A stretch of DNA of 54,859 nt from Sanguibacter inulinus. GTDB lineage: Bacteria; Actinomycetota; Actinomycetes; Actinomycetales; Cellulomonadaceae. Below are positions 15,101 to 20,667 of the stretch, piece after piece. The stretch spans positions 1 to 54,859 of the forward strand of contig NZ_JACBYE010000027.1 of NCBI RefSeq assembly GCF_013415325.1, given 5' to 3'. The notes beneath the pieces are model-generated. The model had not been told where the DNA came from. It searched no databases and worked only from the letters and a program-made list of their open reading frames with translations. Position 1 is the stretch's first letter. Every line of letters begins with the position of its first letter. The translations under genes were made by a program, and so were the position numbers.

Positions 15101-17138
15101 CGACCCTGCCGCGGGCCGGGTGCGACTGGCGCACACCACGGGTGTCGGCTTCGACGCCGCGATGGACCCTGTCCTGTGGTTGGTGGCCGGGCACGAGGTG
15201 CACGTCGTCGCCGACGAGGTGCGCCGCGACCCGCAGGCGCTCGTCGCGCTCTTCGCCCAGCGTGGCATCGGTGCGTGGGAGACCACCCCGAGCTATGTGT
15301 CGGCCCTCGCCGGGCAGACCAGCCTCACGACGCTGCTCGACGACCGTCCGAGCGACGCGCCGTTCACGATGCTGCTCGGCGGCGAGGCCCTCGACGCCGG
15401 GCTGTGGGCCTGGCTGCGCGAGCGCCCCGCGGTCGAGGCGTGGAACCTGTACGGCCCGACCGAGGTGGGTGTCGACTCGCTCGTCGCCCGGGTGGGCGAC
15501 TCCCAGACCCCTGAGCTCGGTGCGACCACCCCGCACACCGTCGGTTACGTGCTCGACGAGCGCCTGCGCCCCGCGCTGCCCGGCAGCGTCGGGGAGCTGT
15601 GGCTCGCAGGCGACCAGCTGGCCCACGGCTACGCCGGACGCTCCGGGGCGACGGCGGACCGTTTTGTCGCGGACCCCTTCGCGGCCGACGGCAGCCGGAT
15701 GTACAGGACCGGTGACCTCGTCGTCGTGCACGGCCGAGGCGCCGGCGTGCGACCGAGCGTGGTGTCCCTGGGCCGCAGCGACGGCCAGGTGAAGATCCGC
15801 GGTCACCGTGTGGAGCCTGGAGAGGTCGAGGCGCTGCTGCGCGCCGCTGACGCTGTCGCCCAGGCCGTGGTGCGCCCTGTCGAGACAGGACGTGGCACGA
15901 GCCTCGGTGCCTGGGTGGTGCTCGCCGACGCGGCTGCTCACGCGGCGGATGTCACGGACTCCCTGCTCGCCGGGCTGCGCTCGCGGGTGCCCGACTACAT
16001 GGTGCCCGTGGCCGTGCGGGTCCTCGACGAGGTGCCGCTCACCCCGAACGGCAAGGTCGACGCCCGGGCGCTGCCCGAGCTCCAGACCGCCGGCACGGGC
16101 GGCCGACCGCCCCAGACCGCTGCGGAGCGTGCCGTCGCCGCGGCTTACGAGAGCGTGCTCGACGTCACCGGTGTCACGGCCGACGACTCGTTCTTCGAGC
16201 TCGGCGGGCACTCCTTCGTCGCCCAGCCGACCATCGCCGCCGTGAACTCCGCCCTGGGCACCTCGCTGCCCGTCCAGGCGCTGTTCCAGGCCCCGACTGT
16301 CGCTGCTCTCGCGGCGCTGTCGGGCACGGGTGACGTCGACATCACGGACAGCCTGCGGACGATCCTGCCGCTGCGCGCCGAGGGGACAGGTGCACCGGTC
16401 TTCGTGGTGCACCCCGCCACGGGGGTGAGCTGGAAGTACGGGGCGCTGCTCGGGCACCTCGAGAGCCGGCGCCCGGTCGTCGGCCTCCAGATGCCGGGCC
16501 TCGCCCCGGACGAGCCCGAGCCCGAGGCCGCCGGCACGCTCGACGAGATGCTCGACGTCTACCTCGACGCCGTCCGCGAGGTCCAGCCCGAGGGGCCGTA
16601 CCACCTCGTCGGCTGGTCCTTCGGTGGGCGTCTCGCGCAGCACCTCGCCGCGCGGCTGCGGTCGCAGGGCGACGAGGTCGGTCTGCTCGTCCTCCTGGAC
16701 GCCTACCCGACCCAGGAGTCGGCCCTGGCCGGGGTCGCCGCGGGTGACGCCATGTGGCGCGGGTTCCTCGACGCCAACGGGATCGCTGCACCCGACGACG
16801 TCGAGCTCGACGTCGACCAGGTGCTCGCGGCTCTCGCTGAGGCAGGCAACCCCCTCGCCGACGTCCCCGTCGAGTCCATCGAGCGGATGGTGCGCAGGTT
16901 CGTCCGCACGGGTGAGCTCTTCGACGCCACCCCCGTGCCAGTCCTCGACGGAGACCTGCACGTCGTCGAGGCCACCCGCGAGGTCCCGCCGGGCCGCCCG
17001 GCCCCGCAGGCCTGGGAGCCGCACGTGACGGGGGAGGTCACGACGAGCACGGTCGACGTGCGCCACTCCGACATGCTCTCGGACGAGGCGATGGGTGAGC
17101 TCGCGCCCATTCTCGACAGGCTGCTCGGACAAGGCTGA
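6159..17138 (+). CDS. three-module nonribosomal peptide synthetase (C-A-T-C-A-T-C-A-T-TE)
   Basis: A 3659-residue synthetase. Domain order with active sites: C1 (HHIMLDG 158-164), A1 (TSGSTG near 640), T1 (GGHSL, Ser1033), C2 (HHIASDG 1223-1229), A2 (TSGTTG near 1728), T2 (Ser2148), C3 (HHIATDG 2350-2356), A3 (TSGTTG near 2950), T3 (Ser3352), TE (GWSFG Ser3487, Asp3514, His3636). C1 resembles the EntF/DhbF starter-type condensation domain; C2 and C3 look like LCL domains; there is no epimerase, methylase or reductase. All A domains share FDAA(W/M)DP, ETTP before the lid, xYGP(T/S)E..VDS and NGK. Read against GrsA this gives nearly one code: D-A-(W or D)-E-(V/M)-(L/V)-(F/L)-V-D-K, the third position depending on a one-residue gap. 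E278 and D331 are shared with an ornithine code, so a basic residue is a reasonable but untested guess. A3 has two low-complexity inserts. GTG start with GAGGAG eight nt upstream. Confidence 0.95.
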   Translation: MTKNEQHHQAQDPETTETPADLRLRLTPAQRGIWYAQQLDPENATYQIGQYLDVQGDVDPRLLSIALTKIVRDIDSISMRFRADDDGPHAVRRRPEPTDDLLEVVDLRSEDVDAAFDTARTRMDAEMTTPRDIEGDELFGAILFRLAGDRSLFFQRVHHIMLDGYSAVIALHYLARVYTELDKRAPTGLLLRPLAGRVARTAAKTPSPFPSHHELLDALEEYRSSEDHTADEAFWRETFEEETTVDGLEGTTGRAATRVVRVAVPLTDEQAAPLAALGRDLPKTMVGLIALYLAKITGQETVSLGLPVTARRGKVAKSTPSMLSSILPVRVEVSPTATVAQTVAHAGDVLRGVVKHQRFRTEDLPSAPSQAGPSVNLLPVIDALRFGSATGEVRILSTGPVHDLSFVVSGLESSAAVPTLQLEGDADLHTVESLTGHAERLLALVAQVIDEPADVAVTDARVVADDEVAGLLEQGAGPELPIESETVLEAFAAAAARRGEDTAVVATDGTFTFAELDAASTRMAHHLITQGVVPGRCVAVRIERSKHLPLLVLAVLKAGGVYVPLDPEYPIDRVAGMIEDSEPALLLTSHRQAERDRAAGGSWDVPSIAVDSDTAAGWRRCSDDASGLPQLLGSDLAYVVFTSGSTGRPKGVGVERVALRNLFQHHRTDLFDPAAERLGRPVRVAHTAGLSFDAAWDPLLWLFAGHELHMVDDEVRRDPQRLADYLSEEGIDSIETTPSFAEALLAAGLFERDPHPTVVALGGEEVGPSLWDTLGALDDVHAVNFYGPTEVTVDSLVATITAGAPHIGSSVRNSRHYVLDASLSPVPDRAVGELYLAGVNVARGYVGQPGLSAERFVADPFASDGSRMYRTGDVVRRRHDGSLRFLGRIDDQVKIRGYRVELSEIEAAMRRQDGVVGAAAIVQGEGPAARLVGYVTGEGEPDTRLGSQVRAALRADLPDYMVPSAIMTLSDLPLTPNGKLDRRALPSPERSTDDSAQQPRTAVQRTVATAFAEVLGVDSVGIEEDFFAAGGHSLLATRLAATLTTALDRTVTVRDIFEKPTVAQLAGLAEDATDDEGAAGAGRPVRLAPAARPDRLPVSLAQRRLWFLNRLEPGSAAYNIPVVLHLEGPLDVAALRAAFGDVAARHEPLRTVFPYVDGEPVQVVLDGDAAAVPFTSVDVPASQVDAVVEQEALRPFDVTEQTPLRAVLLRTAPDSHVLVATMHHIASDGWSLAPFARDLSVAYAARVEGRAPEQAALPVTYADFTLWQREHLGDPADESSVLAEQLTYWQRALAGAPDEISLPRDRSRGAADPTDPTQQGVGELALELDPARHAAVRALAAEHRTSVFIVLHAALAVALEQQGAGEDVVLGTPVAGRTDPQLDELVGFFVTTVVLRTSLAQDPTLAEVLGRVRAGNTEAYAHQDVPFDSLVDALRPPRVADRHPLFQVLLTLQSNEPAQIDLAGLTVTVPGQVTSAGVKTDLLVDFQAPSGDDGPLVGTLGYDRALFDASTAERLRDAVDRVLTAFVTSTDSRISDLPSVDPQTAEVLEAQSTGRELATSGTVLDRLDVTVAEHGDTVALADSHGSLSFSALDERITRGAHALAALGVVRGDRVAVALPRSTDAVVTVLAALRAGAVAVPVDVSYPAARISQILVDSEASVLVSDESLASMLATGTDAPGAGTAGQLPPDLLEELVTVAPAQLFDSVPAGQPFRLRPVRSDDVAYLVYTSGTTGTPKGVQVPHSALANVLVQHEDTLVGPLREQLAAVGGGDETTEPRLPRMLHLSGLGFDAAWDPILWLVAGTTLHMADDVTRTDAEAVVQAVSELGIDVLETTPSYAQQLVTVGLLDGAADREVPLLVAVGGEAVPGTLWDRLADAPGVAGWNLYGPSEFTVDSVLAPVRPGRVTIGGPIANVTARVLDATLSAVPPGVEGELYLSGLSEAHGYRGRSAETAARFVADPRGDGTRMYRTGDVVRRRLTGELEFVRRDDDQVKLRGYRIEVEDVERTLERAPFVRTAVARVVTPGGPDTARLVAWVVVGASKDSTPKNTVSENIASKDAASTSAVRTFAASELPDYMVPTSITVIDAVPLTPNGKVDVSALPEPGDRGPSRAPQTDDERALCAIVGEVLGVRDVGLDDDFFALGGHSLLAVALAGRVRDELGATLPLRAVFDAPTPAALLAAIGRGATAASVTGSGAAGGTSSTTGAPSTSPVDGPVQGLRSWVADHPRQDGEEIPLSSGQARLWFLNRLDPTSAEYSVVLQVALSGDLDTAALAGAVDDLVARHEVLRTTYPEVDGRPVQRILDAPTGIATTEPVDTTTGFDLTVDQPLRAAIVETGADRWRLDLVIHHIATDGASLAPLVRDLAASYSARRSGSAKLQRPLEVQYADVARRQRAVEADAAAAAADGSSSQDPLLDAWLEALAGAPAELELPADGRRPDTAAQPAALLEFEIPADVAQKVSAVAARQSASGFHGWLAGLAGYLQRTGAGDDVVVGSPSAGRTDPDVADLVGFFVNTLPLRVDLSDGAPTLADAISRARTATLTAIDHESVPFERIVEAVAPERRLGRHPIFQTMLSVEEPTGLTLDLPGVQAQPVAPGTTGSAKVDLSFTLRPRGRGPAGTGSTDQDGTVDGVLEYNSAMFSVHAARGLVDRWVDFLREVADAPDAPMLDVTLAQGSLAPLDAWASVREPRLVLDTFDESVRRFGEQTAIVGTGHETGASRVPGAQDHAFDVFPADDGSPESAARSEDRVLSETADAQTADADSETAGVPSLDFIGLDARVSALAAGLTAHGVRPGEVVALRLPRSIDTVAALLAVWRAGAVVAPVDDELPAERVASMLATASARLVVHAPGEEDADGDALLTHEAAQSAGIAPERVVMISDLLTARASRATSDGLTSSDRLTSSAETAPSVETTASAEATPDGLRFADGLRSTRPSVTADDPAYLIFTSGTTGEPKAVQVPHGALASLLVSHRATLMPDPAAGRVRLAHTTGVGFDAAMDPVLWLVAGHEVHVVADEVRRDPQALVALFAQRGIGAWETTPSYVSALAGQTSLTTLLDDRPSDAPFTMLLGGEALDAGLWAWLRERPAVEAWNLYGPTEVGVDSLVARVGDSQTPELGATTPHTVGYVLDERLRPALPGSVGELWLAGDQLAHGYAGRSGATADRFVADPFAADGSRMYRTGDLVVVHGRGAGVRPSVVSLGRSDGQVKIRGHRVEPGEVEALLRAADAVAQAVVRPVETGRGTSLGAWVVLADAAAHAADVTDSLLAGLRSRVPDYMVPVAVRVLDEVPLTPNGKVDARALPELQTAGTGGRPPQTAAERAVAAAYESVLDVTGVTADDSFFELGGHSFVAQPTIAAVNSALGTSLPVQALFQAPTVAALAALSGTGDVDITDSLRTILPLRAEGTGAPVFVVHPATGVSWKYGALLGHLESRRPVVGLQMPGLAPDEPEPEAAGTLDEMLDVYLDAVREVQPEGPYHLVGWSFGGRLAQHLAARLRSQGDEVGLLVLLDAYPTQESALAGVAAGDAMWRGFLDANGIAAPDDVELDVDQVLAALAEAGNPLADVPVESIERMVRRFVRTGELFDATPVPVLDGDLHVVEATREVPPGRPAPQAWEPHVTGEVTTSTVDVRHSDMLSDEAMGELAPILDRLLGQG

Positions 17139-17143
17139 GCTGC

Positions 17144-17176
17144 GCCGGGACAGCGCCGTCTCGGCGCTGTCCCGGC
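17144..17176 (+). terminator. strong hairpin just after the NRPS stop
   Basis: A perfect 15-bp inverted repeat (17144-17158 with 17162-17176) with a TCT loop begins five bases after the NRPS stop. There is no T run. It probably limits readthrough into, or stabilises the 3' end before, the MbtH-exporter-PPTase genes. Confidence 0.6.
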
Positions 17177-17259
17177 ACCGTCTCCGCGGTGGCTCGTGCT
17201 GTCCCTGCGGCGTCCCGGCGCCGCCACCAGCACGTCTGTCGTGGAGTCCTGGTCGACCT

Positions 17260-17291
17260 GGATGGGTCCGGATCTCGGTCCGGACCCATCC
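17260..17291 (+). promoter_or_regulatory. second inverted repeat upstream of the MbtH-like gene
   Basis: A perfect 12-bp inverted repeat (GGATGGGTCCGG at 17260-17271 and its complement at 17280-17291) with an 8-nt loop lies about 60 nt before the MbtH-like start. It could be a second terminator or an operator for the downstream four-gene unit. Confidence 0.4.
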
Positions 17292-17350
17292 GCACGCCCG
17301 ACGGCGGCGAACCACCCTCGACGACAGCCGACACGACGAGAGGAAAGTCG

Positions 17351-17560
17351 ATGACGAACCCCTTCGACGACAACGACGCACGCTTCCGGGTCCTCGTGAA
17401 CAGCGTCAACCAGCACTCCCTGTGGCCCGAGTTCGCCGACGTCCCCCAGGGGTGGGTGGCCGTCTTCGGCCCCGCCGTGAAGGACGAGGCGCTGGGCTAC
17501 GTGACCGAGCACTGGCAGGACATCACCCCGGTGCTCGACCGGGAGCGCGTCGCCTCGTGA
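17351..17560 (+). CDS. MbtH-like protein
   Basis: A 69-residue MbtH-family protein, the small partner that binds and activates NRPS adenylation domains. It contains QHSLWPEFADVPQGW near residues 21-35, followed by YVTEHWQDITP. Compared with the family signature NxExQxSxWP...PxGW...WTDxRP, the Glu is Val and the C-terminal WTDxRP reads WQDITP, so this is a divergent member; the Trp and Pro residues that contact the A domain are kept. Ribosome binding site AGAGGAAA precedes the ATG. Its stop overlaps the GTG of the exporter ATPase (GTGA), making a coupled operon with the next three genes. Confidence 0.93.
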   Translation: MTNPFDDNDARFRVLVNSVNQHSLWPEFADVPQGWVAVFGPAVKDEALGYVTEHWQDITPVLDRERVAS

Positions 17561-18561
17561 TCTCCATCCACGGACTGACCAAGCGCTTCGGCGACTTCCA
17601 GGCGCTCGCCGGTGTGGAGCTCGACGTCCCCGAGGGGACCGTCCAGGGGCTCCTCGGGCCGAACGGAGCTGGCAAGACGACCACGGTGCGGGTCTTGACG
17701 ACCCTCCTCGCACCCGACTCGGGTGACGTGCGGGTCGCCGGGCACTCCGTCCAGACCGACGGGCACCTCGTCCGGCGCAGCCTCGGGGTCTCCGGCCAGT
17801 ACGCGGCCGTCGACGAGAAGCTCAGCGGGTTCGAGAACCTCACGATGGTCGGCGAGCTCTACGGCATGCGCCGCTCCGACGCGAAGGCCCGTGCCCGCGA
17901 GCTGCTCCGCGACTTCCGTCTCGACGGGGTCTCCGACTCCCAGCAGGCCGGGTCGTACTCTGGCGGCATGAAGCGACGGCTCGACCTCGCCGGCGCCATC
18001 GTCGCCAGGCCCCCGGTCGTCATCCTCGACGAGCCGACGACGGGTCTCGACCCCCGCGGGCGCCGCGACACCTGGGACGCGATCGAGTCCCTCGCGACTG
18101 CCGGCACCACGGTCTTGCTCACCACGCAGTACCTCGAAGAGGCCGACCAGCTGGCCGACTCGATCGCCGTGATCGACTCCGGCGCGATCATCGCCGAGGG
18201 CACCGCGACCGAGCTCAAGGCGCAGGCCGGCGGCGCGTGGATCGACATCGTGCTCGCCCCTGGCGCAGACCTGGGCGCGGCCCTGGCCGCAGCCCGCCGC
18301 ACGGCCGACGACGCCCTCCTCGACGAGAGGTCGCGGCGCCTGACAGCGCGCGCGACAGGGGGTAGCGACGCGTTCCGCACCGTGCTCTCCGCGCTCGCGG
18401 ACGCCCGGGTCGAGGTCGCCGAGGCCGCCCTGCGCCAGCCGACCCTCGACGAGGTCTTCCTGCGTCTGACGGGCAGCCCCGCAGAGTCCCTGGACGCTGA
18501 CGAGACCGCCGAAGTTGACGAACCGGCCCACGCCCCGACCGGAGAAGTGGTGAGCGCATGA
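17557..18561 (+). CDS. ABC exporter ATP-binding protein, DrrA-like
   Basis: A 334-residue ATPase of the daunorubicin-resistance DrrA type that would energise export of the NRPS product. Visible motifs: Walker A GPNGAGKTTT near residue 34, Q-loop region, signature YSGGMKRRLDLA near 133, Walker B VVILDEPTTGLD near 152, and switch region TTQYLEEAD. The C-terminal 100 residues are the extension typical of DrrA proteins, ending in an acidic tail. Start is the GTG overlapping the MbtH-like stop; the open frame extends upstream but without homology. It overlaps the permease gene by ATGA. The substrate is inferred from context. Confidence 0.9.
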   Translation: MISIHGLTKRFGDFQALAGVELDVPEGTVQGLLGPNGAGKTTTVRVLTTLLAPDSGDVRVAGHSVQTDGHLVRRSLGVSGQYAAVDEKLSGFENLTMVGELYGMRRSDAKARARELLRDFRLDGVSDSQQAGSYSGGMKRRLDLAGAIVARPPVVILDEPTTGLDPRGRRDTWDAIESLATAGTTVLLTTQYLEEADQLADSIAVIDSGAIIAEGTATELKAQAGGAWIDIVLAPGADLGAALAAARRTADDALLDERSRRLTARATGGSDAFRTVLSALADARVEVAEAALRQPTLDEVFLRLTGSPAESLDADETAEVDEPAHAPTGEVVSA

Positions 18562-19511
18562 GCACCGCGACGACGTCCGAGAGCACCAGCAGCACCCACT
18601 CCTTCAGCAGCTCCGGTCGCTCCAGCGCCGCCGGTGCTGTCGCGACCCGCCAGACCGCCGGGGTGACCCCGGGTGGGCCGATCGAGATCCCGCCGCCGCG
18701 CGGGGGAGCCTTCGCCCCGCTGGTCTCTGCAGTCCGTGACGGCTGGGTCGTGGCCCGCCGCAACGTGGTCAACGTGCGCCGGACCCCCGGCGCGCTGGTC
18801 ACCGGGGTCGCCCAGCCGATCATCTTCGTGCTGATCCTCGCCTTCGTCTTCGGCGGGGCGCTGGGCGGCGACGCCTACCGTGAGTTCCTCATCGGAGGCA
18901 TCCTCGCGCAGACCCTGACCTTCAACTCCTCCTTCACGGCCGTGTACCTGGCCAAGGACCTGCAGTCCGGTCTCATCGACCGTTTCAGGGCCCTGCCGAT
19001 GTCGCGGGTCGGTGTGATCCTCGGTCGCACCACCTCCGACCTCGTCACGAGCGGCATCTCGATCGTCGTGATCGTCGCGTGCGGGCTGGCCATCGGCTGG
19101 CGTGTGCACACAGGGGTCGGGCAGGTCCTCGTGACCTTCGTGCTGCTCGTGCTCTTCGCCTTCGCGACGTCGTGGATCGGTGCGGCCATCGCGCTGACGG
19201 CCCGCAGTGTCGAGGTCGCCCAGAGCCTCGGGCTCCTGTGGTTGTTCCCCGTGTGCTTCATCTCGGGTGCCTTCGTCTCGGCCGACACCCTCCCGGGCGT
19301 CCTGCGGACGATCGCGGAGTGGAACCCGGTGACCGCGGTGGCGACAGCGGTCCGGCAGGGCTTCGGCAACGCGCCGCCCGCAGGTTTTGAGGTCGCTGGC
19401 GGGTGGCCCGCCGAGCATGCGACGCTGTACGCGTTCGTGTGCTGCATCGCCATCATCGCCGTCTTCGCCCCTGTCGCGGTCGGCCAGTACCGGAGGATCA
19501 GCAAGCGATGA
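18558..19511 (+). CDS. ABC-2 type exporter permease, DrrB-like
   Basis: A 317-residue ABC-2 family permease partnering the preceding ATPase. About 70 residues of Ser/Thr- and Pro-rich cytoplasmic N-terminus precede six membrane helices (roughly 75-95, 110-130, 155-180, 187-212, 218-240 and 285-305). The segments FRALPMSRVGVILGR and WNPVTAVATAVRQ are typical of the family. Start and stop are both coupled (ATGA with the ATPase, ATGA with the PPTase). The long low-complexity N-terminus is unusual for DrrB proteins. Role in exporting the peptide is inferred from the operon. Confidence 0.9.
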   Translation: MSTATTSESTSSTHSFSSSGRSSAAGAVATRQTAGVTPGGPIEIPPPRGGAFAPLVSAVRDGWVVARRNVVNVRRTPGALVTGVAQPIIFVLILAFVFGGALGGDAYREFLIGGILAQTLTFNSSFTAVYLAKDLQSGLIDRFRALPMSRVGVILGRTTSDLVTSGISIVVIVACGLAIGWRVHTGVGQVLVTFVLLVLFAFATSWIGAAIALTARSVEVAQSLGLLWLFPVCFISGAFVSADTLPGVLRTIAEWNPVTAVATAVRQGFGNAPPAGFEVAGGWPAEHATLYAFVCCIAIIAVFAPVAVGQYRRISKR

Positions 19512-20515
19512 TCACACTGCTCAGCGCGACGGTCGACGAGATCCTCGCTGTCTGCACCACCGTCGGAGGTCCCTCCGACGGTGGTGCGGTCGTCGACCCC
19601 GGGGCTCAGACAGCGGATGCCCATGGCGGGCCGGCCGTCCAGGGAGAGCTCGCGTCTGCCGGTCTGCGGACCGGTGACGTGCTCGCCGTCGGGACAGGTC
19701 CGGACCGCGGCCGTGCGCACGGTCTCGAGGCGGCGCTGGGTCTGGTCGACGACGTCGACAGGGCAGCGGTCGCCGCCAAGCAGCGGCCCTCCGACGCCCG
19801 CCGGACCCTGGCGGGCCGGGCGGCCCTGCGGCTGCTCGTCGCCGCGCGGGTCGGTGCCCCGGCCACCAGCGCCGCCGACATCGTCGTGGACCGCACCTGC
19901 CTCACCTGCGGCGAGCAGCACGGACGTCCACGTGTCGACGGTCTCTCGGTGAGCACGTCGAGCGCTGGAGACCGGGTGCTCGTCGCTGTCGCCGACGCGA
20001 AGGTCGAGGTGGGCGTCGACGTCGAGCTGGTGCCCGACGTGCTCTTCGAGGGCTTCGACGACTTCGCCCTGCACCCCGCCGAGCGTCGCTCCTTGCCCCA
20101 GGGCCCGGGGATGATCTTGGGCCGCATCGGCAGCTGGGTCGAGAAGGAGGCTGTGCTCAAGGCCGCGGGCATCGGTCTGACGACCCCGCTCGAAGACCTG
20201 CTCGTGTCTGCCGCCCCTGACGACAGGGTGGTGCCGTCCTCGGTCGAGATGATCGGGGCGTGGGAGTGGCGACCCGTCGTCCAGACGGCGTCACGCCAGC
20301 TGCTCGGGCTCTCGGTCACGGCGCTGCCGAGCCCCGAGGGCTACAGGTGCGCGATCGCCGCCCGCGAGCCGCGCCGCATCCGCTCGGTCCCGGTGGGGTC
20401 TCTCGCCGGTGAGCACCCGACGGCGCCGCCGTCGAGCACCCAGCGCGCCGCCGCGCTCGCGTCGTCGTCCCGCATGGCTGCGGCCGTGGCCGCCTTCCGC
20501 GGGCTGACATCCTGA
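19508..20515 (+). CDS. Sfp-type 4'-phosphopantetheinyl transferase
   Basis: A 335-residue enzyme that would transfer phosphopantetheine from CoA to the three carrier-domain serines of the NRPS. The family motifs are present: CLTCGEQHGRP near 137-147, the Mg-binding GVDVELV near 169-175, and WVEKEAVLKAAGIGL near 210-224, which matches the family (W/F)xxKEAxxK element. The protein is longer than the usual 220-250 residues, with a variable N-terminal region of about 100 residues and a C-terminal Ser/Ala-rich tail of about 50. It is the last gene of the cluster, coupled to the permease by ATGA and followed by a strong hairpin. Confidence 0.9.
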   Translation: MITLLSATVDEILAVCTTVGGPSDGGAVVDPGAQTADAHGGPAVQGELASAGLRTGDVLAVGTGPDRGRAHGLEAALGLVDDVDRAAVAAKQRPSDARRTLAGRAALRLLVAARVGAPATSAADIVVDRTCLTCGEQHGRPRVDGLSVSTSSAGDRVLVAVADAKVEVGVDVELVPDVLFEGFDDFALHPAERRSLPQGPGMILGRIGSWVEKEAVLKAAGIGLTTPLEDLLVSAAPDDRVVPSSVEMIGAWEWRPVVQTASRQLLGLSVTALPSPEGYRCAIAAREPRRIRSVPVGSLAGEHPTAPPSSTQRAAALASSSRMAAAVAAFRGLTS

Positions 20516-20577
20516 CCGTCGCCCGCTGCAAGGCTCGCCTCGGCGCCGAACCGCAACCACCCCCGCGAGCTGGGCAG

Positions 20578-20618
20578 GACCGAGGGCCCCTGACCGTCTG
20601 AGGCAGGGGCCCTCGGTC
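20578..20618. terminator. bidirectional terminator closing the NRPS cluster
   Basis: A perfect 15-bp inverted repeat (20578-20592 with 20604-20618) and an 11-nt loop lie between the convergent PPTase and GH43 genes. It is symmetrical enough to serve both strands. Confidence 0.75.
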
Positions 20619-20667
20619 TGGTCTCATGGTCGGGACGCGCCTGACCTCAGTCTGACGACGCCCGACC

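Noticed and set aside
8805-17381. A 2858-codon open frame on the strand opposite the NRPS
   Set aside because: It is the mirror of GC-rich NRPS codons; it shows no domains and is rich in Gly, Arg, Val, Asp and Glu as expected for an antisense shadow.
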